This document shows positions 36,882 to 46,783 of a stretch of DNA of 64,000 nt, in pieces. The position numbers and the translations under genes were made by a program. The stretch is from NCBI GenBank assembly GCA_000209815.1, contig FP929036.1, positions 2,946,650 through 3,010,649 of the forward strand, in the 5' to 3' direction. Within the stretch, counting starts at the first letter, position 1. Each line of letters starts with the position of its first letter. Below the pieces are notes generated by a model. It saw only the letters and a program-made list of their open reading frames with translations. It ran no database searches and was not told the DNA's origin. This DNA is from Butyrivibrio fibrisolvens 16/4. GTDB lineage: Bacteria; Bacillota; Clostridia; Lachnospirales; Lachnospiraceae.

Positions 36882-37757
36882 TTATTTCTCTTTAAATATG
36901 ACCCTGAGAATCAAAATGATTACCAGAACAAGAATAGCTCCAGCTATTCCAAAGATTAAGTAATAATCCTTTACTGTCTCTACAACAGCCTCTGCTCCTG
37001 TAGGAACAGCATCCTCTCCCAGATATTCAATTCTTGTTCCCCGTACAAGAAGCCTGTGGGTGTTTACACCGTATGGTGTACAGGTAAATAGAGTAACGTA
37101 ATCCTTATCTGGTTCCACCTTCATCAATTCTGAAAGTGTATCAATGTCTTCAGCCTCAATCATGGTATTTATTTCATCAACCTCGTAGGCTAATGTCTCA
37201 TCCAATACATGGATGTAAAATTTATCACCGATTTCCAGCTGATCTATATTGGTAAAGAGCTCTGCACTAGGCAAACCTCTGTGACCTACTAATACTGAAT
37301 GGGTGCCCAATCCTCCTATAGGAAGTGCGGTACCATTTAGATGTCCAAGAGCATTTTGAATGTACTCATCAAAAGTACCGTGCATAATGGACAGCTTTAT
37401 ATTTATCTTTGGGATGGATAGATAACCCATTACTCCATCCCCATTTAGATTTAATACAGAATAATACTCTGAATCCAAAAATTCCTGTGTAGGAGTGATT
37501 GCATTTCCATCAGCTCCGGTAGCAAAGGCATCTGTACCGATAGCATTTACCACTATGCCTTCGTTAAATGCACGGGCGGCAGCCCATTGAGCTGAGTAAT
37601 CCTCCGTAGTCATCTCTGAAAGAGAATCCTCGTAATCGTTGATTACCTGATTTTGGACATAATTATTCCATTCATTTGAAATGGTTGGATAAGCCAATGC
37701 TATGGCCCCTCCAAAAAACAATGCAAAAATAATTATTTTTAGTATTATCTGTTTCAA
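36882..37757 (-). CDS. Class C sortase (pilin polymerase) 2
   Basis: The 291-residue protein has N- and C-terminal membrane helices and a class C catalytic core: VLVGHRGLPSAELF (His), FTCTPYGVNTHRLLVRG (Cys and Arg). It probably links pilins through LPXTG. The upstream sortase gene is 7 bp away; two class C sortases in tandem are common in pilus operons. Confidence 0.93.
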   Translation of the reverse strand: MKQIILKIIIFALFFGGAIALAYPTISNEWNNYVQNQVINDYEDSLSEMTTEDYSAQWAAARAFNEGIVVNAIGTDAFATGADGNAITPTQEFLDSEYYSVLNLNGDGVMGYLSIPKINIKLSIMHGTFDEYIQNALGHLNGTALPIGGLGTHSVLVGHRGLPSAELFTNIDQLEIGDKFYIHVLDETLAYEVDEINTMIEAEDIDTLSELMKVEPDKDYVTLFTCTPYGVNTHRLLVRGTRIEYLGEDAVPTGAEAVVETVKDYYLIFGIAGAILVLVIILILRVIFKEK

Positions 37758-37764
37758 CTGTCAC

Positions 37765-38631
37765 TTACCTCTTATTGTGTTTCTTATCGTATAAATACAA
37801 AATCGTAATAAAAGCAGCTACTGTTAAAAGACCAACTATAACCCAAAGAAGGTAATTAGTTCGAAGGCTGACAACACCAAAGGCTGGTGTCTTTGCATCC
37901 TCTAAAAGAGTAGGTGTGTATTCTACTCTGTGTCCCCGGACCATAAGTCGCTGGGTGTTTACGCCGTAAGGAGTGCAGGTAATTAATGTACATAAATCCT
38001 CACCATCCTCCACAGCAAGAAGTGATGTATCCTCTGGCTCCACAACATCAATAGAATCTATCTCATAGGCATAATATTCATCAAGAATGATTATGAAGAA
38101 ATCCTCACCTATCTTTACCTTATCCAAATCTGTAAAAAGAGTGGCACTAGGCAGGCCTCTGTGGGCGGACAAAACCGAATGGGTGCTAGGCCCACCAACT
38201 GGAAGGGATGAACCCTCCAGATGTCCTACACCTACCTGCAATACATCTTCATTTGTTGTATGGAAAATTGGGAGCTTTATATTGATAGATGGAATCTGGA
38301 TGTATCCCATTATTCCATCGCCTCCCACATTGAGAATACTCATGTATCTTTCATCTACGCCATTAGCCTCTGCCTCCGCAAAGGAATCTGGCAGGATGCT
38401 TGGTAGCAAATCTTCATTGTAAAGATATGCCTTTTCAAGCTCCGCTTCTGTATTGATACTTCCTTCTTCAATAGCGGTAGAAACAGCCTCTGTATAATTG
38501 TTTACAAGAGTGGACTGGACGTGATTGTTCCAGATATTCGCCAAAAGGGGATACAACAGCAAGGACAAGCCAGCAATCATCAAAGCACCTATTCCAATAA
38601 GCTTGTAATATGTTTTAAAAAATGCCTTCAT
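37765..38631 (-). CDS. Class C sortase (pilin polymerase) 1
   Basis: The 288-residue protein has an N-terminal helix, catalytic SVLSAHRGLPSATLF and LITCTPYGVNTQRLMVRG, and a C-terminal helix with a basic end. A lid motif is not obvious. It follows the backbone pilin gene after a strong hairpin. It is similar in length and motifs to the next gene. Confidence 0.93.
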   Translation of the reverse strand: MKAFFKTYYKLIGIGALMIAGLSLLLYPLLANIWNNHVQSTLVNNYTEAVSTAIEEGSINTEAELEKAYLYNEDLLPSILPDSFAEAEANGVDERYMSILNVGGDGIMGYIQIPSINIKLPIFHTTNEDVLQVGVGHLEGSSLPVGGPSTHSVLSAHRGLPSATLFTDLDKVKIGEDFFIIILDEYYAYEIDSIDVVEPEDTSLLAVEDGEDLCTLITCTPYGVNTQRLMVRGHRVEYTPTLLEDAKTPAFGVVSLRTNYLLWVIVGLLTVAAFITILYLYDKKHNKR

Positions 38632-38650
38632 ATTCCACCTGACCTCTCCT

Positions 38651-38691
38651 TGATGCTGTATGCTCTGCCAAAAAAGGCAGAGCCTGCATCA
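38651..38691 (-). other. Strong hairpin between pilin and sortase genes
   Basis: GCTCTGCC (38662-38669) and GGCAGAGC (38676-38683) form a perfect 8-bp stem, extended by TGATGC/GCATCA at 38651 and 38686. No T-run follows. It could stabilise pilin mRNA or reduce read-through into the sortase genes, as at 27788-27833 in cluster A. Confidence 0.55.
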
Positions 38692-38726
38692 ATTATTTAA
38701 TCATCATAACATGAATATGTGTCTAT

Positions 38727-40204
38727 TTAGTTTACAGAGTCCTTTTTCTTTGTAAGAAAGTAAAGGGCTGCTGCTGCAGACATAAGGATAATACCAAGTA
38801 CTGTGAAGATTGTTGTACCGATACCACCAGTGAATGGAAGCTTTGCAAGCTTTGAGTTAAAGAACTCAGTTGTTTTATGAAGCTCACGCTTCTGATCTTC
38901 AGTCATATTCTCGTACTTGACTGTCTTGAGGTCCTTACTCTGATCCTTAATAGTTACACAAAGCTTATCTCTATTAATTGCATAACCTTCTGGAGCCTCT
39001 GTCTCCTCGAAGATGTAATCGCCCTCTTCAAGACCCTTAACTGTTAACTTACCAAGTGTATCCTTCTCACTAGATGTCTCAACTGTTGAAGATACAACTA
39101 AGTTACCATCTTTAAATGCATACTTCTCTGCTGAGTACTCAACATTATTCTGATATAACTCATATGCATTATCTACTGTGTTATAAACGAACTGAAGTGT
39201 ATTATTCTTGTGTGTAATTACGAACTTTGCACCACCAAGAAGCTCAGTTTTATTTGAATTATACTTTGTAAGCTCAATATCTGCAGAATATCCATAAACC
39301 TCAGGTGGAGTATTTTTAGGCTCTCCATTTTCCTTCAACTCATATGTGCTGTCATAAGCCTGGTTAACATATCCATTTACACCAAGAACTGTTGCATCAT
39401 ATTCGATAGTAAGTGTCTTGCCTGCATTAGCATTTTCAACACCTGCTGCTACAAGCTCTGAAAGATCCATTGTATAAAGAACTGAACCATATTTTGCTAC
39501 ACCAGCATCAAAAGAAAAGCCATCAATTTGATCATTGTTAAGGAATACCTTTACTTCCTTAGGTGCTGAAAGATTTGTTGCCTTATCATATACCTTATAT
39601 GTTGTGTTTTTAAATCCTTCATGTAAGGAACTGTAGATGTAAGTACAAAATGAACATCCTGTCCTGCATGAGCAAGGCTATCTTTCTCTTCCTTCTCTAC
39701 AGTGTTTTCTGAACCCTTTGCCTTTATTTCAACAATCTCTGTCTCAGTAACATACCTACCAGCTTCTGTTGTCTTGTAAGCTACTGCTACCATTGTGTTG
39801 TACTGTACCTTTGTACCAACAGCCTTAATCATATAAACACCGCCAGCAAGACCATCAAATTTAAGGTCTTCTCCATTATAAGAAATAGCTTTCTTTACTG
39901 GCTTTGCATCATTATCATTTTTCTTGATTGCAGCAGCTAAAGCATCATTAAGATCTTTAGCATTAAATTCAGGCTTAAGCTCAGCATTGTATGCAGCCTT
40001 AGCCCAATCCTTAATCTCAATTGTATTGTTTTTAGAATCGATAGTTGCGAGTGTGTACACTGAAACTTCTGTCTTCTCATCTCTAGTAGAGATATTTGTC
40101 ACTTTAATTGTTGCTGTTTCATCTGCAGCAAAAGCTGTAACGCTCATTGCCATCATCATTACTGCAGCTAAAGCAGTAGCGATAATCTTCTTGAAATTCT
40201 TCAT
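38727..40204 (-). pseudogene. Backbone pilin with LPFTG (cluster B), single frameshift
   Basis: Adding one A near 39622 gives a 492-residue pilin. It has a signal peptide (to about 26), an N-terminal domain, a middle domain (KYGSVLYTMDLSELV), a SpaA-like domain (GGAKFVITHKN) with E-box FEETEAPEGY, and the anchor KLPFTGGIG plus helix and KKK. It follows the fibro-slime adhesin by 11 bp and precedes two class C sortases. It is the likely shaft subunit of the pilus. Confidence 0.88.
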
Positions 40205-40215
40205 TTCATTTCTCC

Positions 40216-43200
40216 TTATAACTTTAAAATTTTCTTTTTGTTTTTGTATAACAACAGCGATGCCAACATCATAAGTAGAACTCCGCCGATTGTGTAAAGG
40301 ATTGGTCCCCTTCCGCCTGTAGCTGGAAGTGTGTAGGCGATTTCATTTTCAAAGGCAAATGTAGTTGTTTTAATAACAGCTCCATTTGACATTGACTGCT
40401 CTGAAACTGACATTTTATCAGATAAATCTCCCTGCTTTGACATATAAGCACTTACACCATTTTCTCTATCGATGGTGATGTGCCATACATCCTGGCTCAT
40501 TGTATATCCTACTGGAGCAATTGTTTCAGAAAGGCTGTAAGTTCCCACTGGAATCTCCACTGGATTATTGCCCTTCTTTCTGTCATTTTTGGACGAGTAC
40601 CATAAAACTTCGCCATCCTGCTGGCTCTTTCCATAGTACTTGTTTTTAGAACCCTGGGATCCTCCGACGAGAGTAAACTCTGCGCCCATAAGTGTTCTGC
40701 CAGAAGTGCTTTTCTTAATTAACTTCCAGTCAAACACCTTTACTAATACATTTTCAAACTCAGCGACTTTTTTGTATGCTACTGAATTAACATTATTCTC
40801 CCTGGTAGCATTAAAATCTATCAAAGCACTACGCTCACCAAAAGCGTCTTGCTTGTTATCAACTGTGATTTTTGTATCATAGTTATTTAATGAATATCCA
40901 TTCTTGGAACGAACATCAATCTCTGAAATCCGATATTTGTTCTCCATTAATCCATCAAACACAGCAGTCTCATTAGCTTTTAATGCAAACTGGCCATATT
41001 CATTTGTAGTTAAAACTTTGTCGCCAACTACGTAGCTGACGTTAGCGCAAGGTCTATAATAACTCTGTCCATACCAACCGGTATTCACCTGCTCTAGTAC
41101 AAAAACGTAATCTGCATCAGCATCAAGTATTCTTGCATCTGGATAAGATACCTTTTTGCTGACAGTAAGCTTCTTTGCGTACCTAGTAGGATTATTCTTT
41201 ATAGCAGTAACCTTAGTGCAGGCATCGTATACCTGCCTTCCATAATCACCAAAAGACAGAACCTGTGCCTGACTATTAACCGCATATAGTTCCTGTGACT
41301 GGCTTCCATCCTTGTATGCTGTGAGCACCATCTTCCATATGGCACCCTCTGCCTGATTGTAGCCTTCCGGTGCCTGGGTTTCCTTCATGTAATAGGTCTT
41401 TACTGCCCTATCACTGTTTCTAGGAATAACACCTGCTGAAAGTCCGGTAAACTGGATAGTTCCATTTCCATCAGAATTTGCAACCGCTGAAATACCATTA
41501 TCCATATGAGCAATGCTATTCTCTGAACAAGACTCATCTGTGTAAAGAGTAAACTTTGCATTTGCAAGTCCTCTTCTATTTTCGTCTACCTTAAGACCTG
41601 TGAAATCTACAGTTCTTGTCTCTGTTTTAGAGAAATTGTAACTGATCTTACAGTTTGATTCGTGAGCGCCTCGCTCGAAATATACAACAGTAAGAATATG
41701 CTCCTTCCTGCTAAACTCTTCTCTACTGCCTACTCCAAGATATTTCCAAAGGCTCCCCTTCTCATCAAAGCTTATATTTGATTTAGCAGTAATATATCTG
41801 GATTCATCCACAACATAACAGCTGTTATCAACTGAGGATGTGAGAATGTTTTCCTTATCTCCCTGAATGAGAACTGTACCATTTTGAAAATCAATCTGTC
41901 CCTTTACGGCATCGTGAACACCACCAAGGTCAAGCACCAGCTGATTGTCTACATATACGAAAACATCATCATCACCAGAGAATTTGAATACTGCTGGCTT
42001 ACCATCATCAGTAAGTCCATCCTCGGCGATGCAAAAGCTAATAGGAAGCATCATTCCGAAATGATTGTCACTATTTGCAAATGGTCTGAATTCCTTTTTA
42101 TCAATTGAGTCAGGCTTTGGTGTAACCTTTCCAGATCTATATGAATACTCTCCCTCGTATCGATAGGTCTTACTATCTAATGTCCAAAAGCCTGAATCAT
42201 CCAGATTAAACTGAACATCTACATTGTCGTGATACTCTGTAATGTAGTTTTTATAATGATTGTTGTAATAAAGGTATGCCCCATAATTAGGGAAGAATTC
42301 TTTATCAGTGCGTCTGTACTGATCTGATAGATTAAACTGTCCATCAACAAGCCAATCTGCTGCAAGTCCCTGATATACCTGTCTTTCGCGGCAGTGATTG
42401 TTAAGAGAACCTGTCTGACCAGAGCCAAACATAAACTGATCACCAAAGGCTCTGTTTTCTTTTCCCTCTGCATTTCCTGTCTGAATACCATTTACATAAT
42501 TAACAAGCTTGGCATTACGAATAAATGAATTATTTTCCAAAAGCTTTGCCGTACGTGGTCGAAGGTCAACCAAAAGAGCATTTACTACTCTATTGTCATC
42601 ATACATAGCTCTAAGATTAAAATCTAAGGTGCAGGTAGTTTGATAATTTTCTGGCAAGTACTGTTGATCAGGCCATTTATTTCTTATACTATCTCCTGTT
42701 TCGCTGTTTGCATCATAATGGTACAAAGAAACTCTTGCTATGTAATAGTTTTCCGGAGCAGTAACTGTGAATGTAAAATCCTGAACAGTTTTAGACCAGC
42801 CATAAACGAATACCCTGTCATTATTTGCAGGAGCTATTTCGTGTGGTGCATAATCAAAATTGTTTTGATGGTAAACTCTAAGGGCAACTCTACCGTTATT
42901 CCAGCTATTTGCCGGCTTCTTATTCTCATTTTTTGATTCTACGTAATCTATGAAATTGTAAGCCTTATTTGCCCTTAAGGTGCCATATGCACAATCCTTG
43001 TATAAGAATTTCTTCTCCCCAGGCAGTTGCTTTTTTTGATATGAAGTCAGCACATAATAGGAAAAGCTGTCTGCCTCGAAAGAAACTGTGCCCCCTTCGA
43101 TTTCCGAACCTATAGCCTCAACAGTATCATCGTCCTTCATATGTACTACTGCATCAGTGTCCACAGTGTCTGATTCGATTGTAATTCTGACGTTGTGATC

Positions 43201-43809
43201 CTCTTTAGGCTCGATTTCCTCTCCATCAGCCTCAAATCGAAGATCGAAGGCATAGTAGCTTTCCACGCCCTCAGCAGGAACTGCATCGTCTACCAGTTCC
43301 TTTTCTGAGCTGGAAAGCTCTACTTTGTCTGCTAAAAACTCAACATCCACATCAAATGTTCCTGCTGGAACAAAAGCTGTTATATTAAAATCTCCCTTTT
43401 TAACATTGAATGTCTTGTCTTCCTGGCCCTCTTCTTGGTCCTCTGGATTATCTAAGCCTTCTAGTTCTTCCATGTCAGAAACTTCTTCTGTCTCTTCTTC
43501 AGAATCTTCTGTGGTGTCTTCTGCTTCGGGATTGTCTATTGATGATTCTTCTTGGGAATTTGTACTATTTGAATTTGAACTAACTTCTTCAGAATTTGTT
43601 TGAGTGTTGCTTGGATTAGTTGATATATCTTCAGAATTGGTAGTGCTATTATTATCTATTGTATTGCTTAATTCGGTATTGCTAGTATTTTCTTCGCTAA
43701 GGTACACATCTTCTGTGCTGGCAGCATAGACAGATACCTGAGTGGAGAACAGCATCGCTACCGAAAGACCACTACAAAGTAATCTTCGTAAGATAGGATA
43801 CTTTTTCAT
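40216..43809 (-). CDS. Large fibro-slime/PA14-like LPATG adhesin (cluster B)
   Basis: The 1197-residue protein has a signal peptide (to about 30), a Ser/Thr/Asn/Glu-rich region (about 32-135), a beta domain, and a fibro-slime/PA14-like carbohydrate-binding region (FKFSGDDDVFVYVDNQLVLD; GGVHDAVKGQIDF; LTVVYFERGAHESNCKISY). Two or more Cna-B/SpaA repeats follow (FTGLKVDENRRGLANAKF; ETQAPEGY), then the anchor LPATGGRG, a helix and KNKKK. It is the probable tip protein. The C-terminal architecture parallels the adhesin at 47296, which lacks the anchor. Confidence 0.88.
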   Translation of the reverse strand: MKKYPILRRLLCSGLSVAMLFSTQVSVYAASTEDVYLSEENTSNTELSNTIDNNSTTNSEDISTNPSNTQTNSEEVSSNSNSTNSQEESSIDNPEAEDTTEDSEEETEEVSDMEELEGLDNPEDQEEGQEDKTFNVKKGDFNITAFVPAGTFDVDVEFLADKVELSSSEKELVDDAVPAEGVESYYAFDLRFEADGEEIEPKEDHNVRITIESDTVDTDAVVHMKDDDTVEAIGSEIEGGTVSFEADSFSYYVLTSYQKKQLPGEKKFLYKDCAYGTLRANKAYNFIDYVESKNENKKPANSWNNGRVALRVYHQNNFDYAPHEIAPANNDRVFVYGWSKTVQDFTFTVTAPENYYIARVSLYHYDANSETGDSIRNKWPDQQYLPENYQTTCTLDFNLRAMYDDNRVVNALLVDLRPRTAKLLENNSFIRNAKLVNYVNGIQTGNAEGKENRAFGDQFMFGSGQTGSLNNHCRERQVYQGLAADWLVDGQFNLSDQYRRTDKEFFPNYGAYLYYNNHYKNYITEYHDNVDVQFNLDDSGFWTLDSKTYRYEGEYSYRSGKVTPKPDSIDKKEFRPFANSDNHFGMMLPISFCIAEDGLTDDGKPAVFKFSGDDDVFVYVDNQLVLDLGGVHDAVKGQIDFQNGTVLIQGDKENILTSSVDNSCYVVDESRYITAKSNISFDEKGSLWKYLGVGSREEFSRKEHILTVVYFERGAHESNCKISYNFSKTETRTVDFTGLKVDENRRGLANAKFTLYTDESCSENSIAHMDNGISAVANSDGNGTIQFTGLSAGVIPRNSDRAVKTYYMKETQAPEGYNQAEGAIWKMVLTAYKDGSQSQELYAVNSQAQVLSFGDYGRQVYDACTKVTAIKNNPTRYAKKLTVSKKVSYPDARILDADADYVFVLEQVNTGWYGQSYYRPCANVSYVVGDKVLTTNEYGQFALKANETAVFDGLMENKYRISEIDVRSKNGYSLNNYDTKITVDNKQDAFGERSALIDFNATRENNVNSVAYKKVAEFENVLVKVFDWKLIKKSTSGRTLMGAEFTLVGGSQGSKNKYYGKSQQDGEVLWYSSKNDRKKGNNPVEIPVGTYSLSETIAPVGYTMSQDVWHITIDRENGVSAYMSKQGDLSDKMSVSEQSMSNGAVIKTTTFAFENEIAYTLPATGGRGPILYTIGGVLLMMLASLLLYKNKKKILKL

Positions 43810-43898
43810 TTATGTAACTGTAAAACTCCTTAATAACTTCGACACAAAAACAATGTGAACAACTGATGTATAAACTGTGTTCTTTTTGTGTCCGCAAA

Positions 43899-43961
43899 CT
43901 ATAATAATAGTTTTTTCCATATAAAAAAAGCGAATTGGCAATATTTATTTCATTTTGGCAA
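43899..43961 (-). promoter_or_regulatory. Cluster B pilus promoter with TTGCCA direct repeat
   Basis: On the minus strand TTGCCA lies at 43956-43961 and 43936-43941, exactly 20 bp apart. A -10-like TATTAT at 43901-43906 is 29 bp downstream. The start codon is 127 bp from the nearer half-site. The upstream half-site directly follows the T-run of the preceding terminator. Confidence 0.6.
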
Positions 43962-43962
43962 A

Positions 43963-43995
43963 AAATAATCTAGTCCATTGTGGACTAGATTATTT
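43963..43995 (-). terminator. Terminator ending the SipW-substrate operon of cluster B
   Basis: A perfect 15-bp stem with 3-nt loop (ends AATAATCTAGTCCA and TGGACTAGATTATT) is followed by six T on the minus strand, 27 bp after the stop at 44023. It separates the two halves of cluster B. Confidence 0.8.
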
Positions 43996-44022
43996 AAACA
44001 ATACCTTTTTCAATTTTAAATT

Positions 44023-45099
44023 CTATCTATTACGTTTTCTACTTACATAGTAAGTTGTAATTATTACAGCAATGATAAGAATTATTGTAATAACAGCTAT
44101 AGTAACAAGAACTCGTGATAGACCTGAGCGTTGATTCTGACCTCCTAAAGGAGTATCTGTTTCTGGAATTTCTATTCCAAGAGGAGTATCTGGATCAGTG
44201 ATTGTAGTTTCATCAGAACCCTCTGCAGATTCACCAGCAGCATCTCCTTCACCTTCTGCTCCAGCTTCTGCAGCCTCTGCTCCTTCTGCTGCCCCGGCTG
44301 CTCCTGCCTCAGTTCCGGCAGCTGCAATTTCACGATTGTTAACAACTGTATTTCCAGTATTAGTATTTGTTCTTACCTGAGGTTCACCCTCCACATATTC
44401 ATAATCATAGGTATATGTAGGTGTACCATTAATATACTGAATAGAAGTGATTTCCTTGTAGGTCACATTCTCTTTTTCTGTAGGAGCCTTGTAAGTAAAT
44501 ACAACCTCCTGCTTGTCAGTATTTAATATAATATCTTTTGATTCTACATCAGGTGTATAGCCTGTAATATGCTCCGCTGGAACCTTTATGCTTTCACCCT
44601 TGCCTGCATACAAAGTGATTGGTGAAGCAACTGCATTTCCCTTCTCATCAACAAACTTGACGATATAAGAAATAACCTCTCCTACACCGTAGGCAACTAC
44701 ATAGGTCTCATCCTTATCAAATACAATATCGCTGGAGATGATTGCATCTGCTCCGGCAACTCTAAGTCCCTTCACATAATGCTTTTTCACACCGTTAGAA
44801 TCAGCCTTAATATCGATTGCTTCGCAAATGGCATTTCTTGAAAGAGTTTTAGGACTGCTACTGTTGTAGTTTTCCGTAATAACCAGCTTATTTCCCTGGA
44901 TGTTTGAGGCACTGTATCCCATTGCTTCAATCTTAGAAGTGTTAAATGAAGCTTCTTTGCTTTCTCCTAAATTTCCAAGAGAAATAGTAACTGTATACTT
45001 AGTATCAGTAGCTTCAGCCCTAACTGATAATGTAAGCATCAAAGAAAATGCAAACATCACAGCCAGAAGGCCACCTAAATATTTCTTAATTCCCTTCAT
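44023..45099 (-). CDS. Secreted MucBP-like membrane-anchored protein (cluster B)
   Basis: The 358-residue protein has a signal peptide (to about 31), a MucBP-like part (ISYIVKFVDEKGNAVASPI to QEVVFTYKAP, about 145-205), an Ala/Glu/Gly-rich linker, TDPDTPLGIEIPETDTPLGG, and a C-terminal membrane helix with a basic tail. It is the paralog of 23516-24556. It is last in this operon, 2 bp after the preceding gene. Confidence 0.75.
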   Translation of the reverse strand: MKGIKKYLGGLLAVMFAFSLMLTLSVRAEATDTKYTVTISLGNLGESKEASFNTSKIEAMGYSASNIQGNKLVITENYNSSSPKTLSRNAICEAIDIKADSNGVKKHYVKGLRVAGADAIISSDIVFDKDETYVVAYGVGEVISYIVKFVDEKGNAVASPITLYAGKGESIKVPAEHITGYTPDVESKDIILNTDKQEVVFTYKAPTEKENVTYKEITSIQYINGTPTYTYDYEYVEGEPQVRTNTNTGNTVVNNREIAAAGTEAGAAGAAEGAEAAEAGAEGEGDAAGESAEGSDETTITDPDTPLGIEIPETDTPLGGQNQRSGLSRVLVTIAVITIILIIAVIITTYYVSRKRNR

Positions 45100-45101
45100 A
45101 A

Positions 45102-45950
45102 TTAGGCTACCTCCTTTTTTCTATTAATCCCCATTGCTACAGCATAGATAATCAGCATCATACCAAGAACAAATAACGCACTGCAGATTGCCATTACCAC
45201 AATTGAATCTCCAGTACTTGGATTTCCTCCTGCCAGAGGCACATCTGAATCATCGATTACCACAAGCTCTGTTCCATTATCAAGAGTTTTTACAATCTGT
45301 TTAACGATTGTCTTCTTTTCAGAAACAGCCACCTGTTTTGTTATTGTGTTTGTCTTAGTAATATTTTTGATTATTGTTTTATGCTTTTCAGCATTTTCCG
45401 TTGACTCTGCCTTAAAGAAAAATGCCAAAGCTGCATCCTTATCCCCGTAGATGTTTGGCTGAGAGTCACCATCTAATTTGATTGATACAACTACCTTGCC
45501 TGAGCCATTTGCTGGAATGCTTCCAAGAGAGAAGTATAAACCATCGTCACCACTAACCTGTTTTAAACCAACAGCTGCGGTTGCATCACCACCGATAGTC
45601 TCGCTATCAAACAGCTCTGAACCATTATTAGTGATTTTATAAGAGTATGCGCCGCCAACATTTCCCTCTTCCAATGAATTCAAAACATCGGCATTCATAT
45701 AAAAATCAGCACTCTCTGTTGTGTTGTTCTTATACTGAATAGTGTAGGAAATTGTGTCCCCTGGCATAGCCCCCTGAACTGGCTTGTAATCATCCTTGTA
45801 TGTAGATGTAAAATCCACATCACTCTTTCCGTTATAGGTCACTGTCCATCCTGAACCAAGAGTTTCTGCGTTAGCACTTAGCACAGAACCTGTAAAACCT
45901 GCTGCAACAAGAGTTAATGCAAGAACCAAATTTTTTATTATTTTTTTCAT
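45102..45950 (-). CDS. Secreted protein with NPSTGDS sorting signal (cluster B)
   Basis: The 282-residue protein parallels 24563-25378: signal peptide, domain with AMPGDTISYTIQYKNNT, and the anchor DDSDVPLAGGNPSTGDS followed by a membrane helix and NRKK. NPSTG is close to the NPxTG-type motifs of class B sortases. The predicted enzyme is the fused protein at 22211. Confidence 0.78.
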   Translation of the reverse strand: MKKIIKNLVLALTLVAAGFTGSVLSANAETLGSGWTVTYNGKSDVDFTSTYKDDYKPVQGAMPGDTISYTIQYKNNTTESADFYMNADVLNSLEEGNVGGAYSYKITNNGSELFDSETIGGDATAAVGLKQVSGDDGLYFSLGSIPANGSGKVVVSIKLDGDSQPNIYGDKDAALAFFFKAESTENAEKHKTIIKNITKTNTITKQVAVSEKKTIVKQIVKTLDNGTELVVIDDSDVPLAGGNPSTGDSIVVMAICSALFVLGMMLIIYAVAMGINRKKEVA

Positions 45951-45964
45951 CTTACACTCTCCTC

Positions 45965-46783
45965 CTACAGATTAGTGTCATCTATCTTTACAATAGTTCC
46001 ATTACTATCAATCTGAGCTTTTACACCCCAGGCACCAAGGATAGCTTCCTCAGCTGAATGAGCTTGCACTGCATCAACTCTGGCCTCTACCTTAAAGGTC
46101 TTTCCATCATAACCATAAGTACTGTTACTTTCGATTATGTAACCCTCTTCGGTCTCAGTTTTGGTAGTAGTCTTTGTTATATCATCTAAAATCTTTTCAT
46201 CAAATGTAATAGACTCTATAACTTTGCTTGTATTTTTATTATCGGTATTATCGATTGGTTTCTTAGAGTATAAAATAATCTCTTCACCAGAAGCTAAATC
46301 AACTTCACCCCAATCGCTGGTTTTATTTAGCTTTATGATTGATGGATCAAGAGTAGTATCTTTCTTTCCGTTCTCATCCACCCAATACTTTCTGATAACT
46401 ACTCTAACGTACTCTGCACCACTACTACCATCTGATTCTTTGTCATCTGATGTAGGATTAACCACTCTGATATTCTCAGGATATGGTGTCTCCACAACCA
46501 GCTTCTCTTTGCCACTCTTTACAGCAGCAAGAGATGTAAATACCAACTCCCCTGTAACCTCTTTACCATCCTTTACAGCGGCAACAGTTACATAATCTTC
46601 TTTATTAGGATCAGTGCTTCTATCCTCCTGAAGCTTAACCCCAATACTTGCTGTTTCAAATCCAACATTTTCTACAGTAGCTTTGTCAGCACTAACAGCT
46701 TTAGTGGCTCCAAAAGCACCACCAGATGCAAGAATTAATCCTGCAGCTAAAAGGAATAAAGGATGTTTAAGATTAATCTTCAT
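45965..46783 (-). CDS. TasA/camelysin-like SipW-dependent protein, medium size (cluster B)
   Basis: It starts at ATG 46783, which overlaps the previous gene's end by 11 bp and has GGAGG 8 nt upstream; the in-frame ATG 46801 is too early. The 272-residue protein has a SipW-like N-terminus (GGAFGATKAVSADKATV), then YPENIRVVNP and a C-terminal VDAVQAHSAEEAILGAWGVKA, shared with 25395-26120 (VDAVQTHNAEEAIYAAWGVKA-like). Translational coupling to the small partner suggests fixed stoichiometry. Confidence 0.75.
   Translation of the reverse strand: MKINLKHPLFLLAAGLILASGGAFGATKAVSADKATVENVGFETASIGVKLQEDRSTDPNKEDYVTVAAVKDGKEVTGELVFTSLAAVKSGKEKLVVETPYPENIRVVNPTSDDKESDGSSGAEYVRVVIRKYWVDENGKKDTTLDPSIIKLNKTSDWGEVDLASGEEIILYSKKPIDNTDNKNTSKVIESITFDEKILDDITKTTTKTETEEGYIIESNSTYGYDGKTFKVEARVDAVQAHSAEEAILGAWGVKAQIDSNGTIVKIDDTNL

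Noticed and set aside
41884-43603. Plus-strand open frames opposite the adhesin and pilin genes
   Set aside because: They lack ribosome binding sites and known motifs and mirror strongly coding minus-strand genes.
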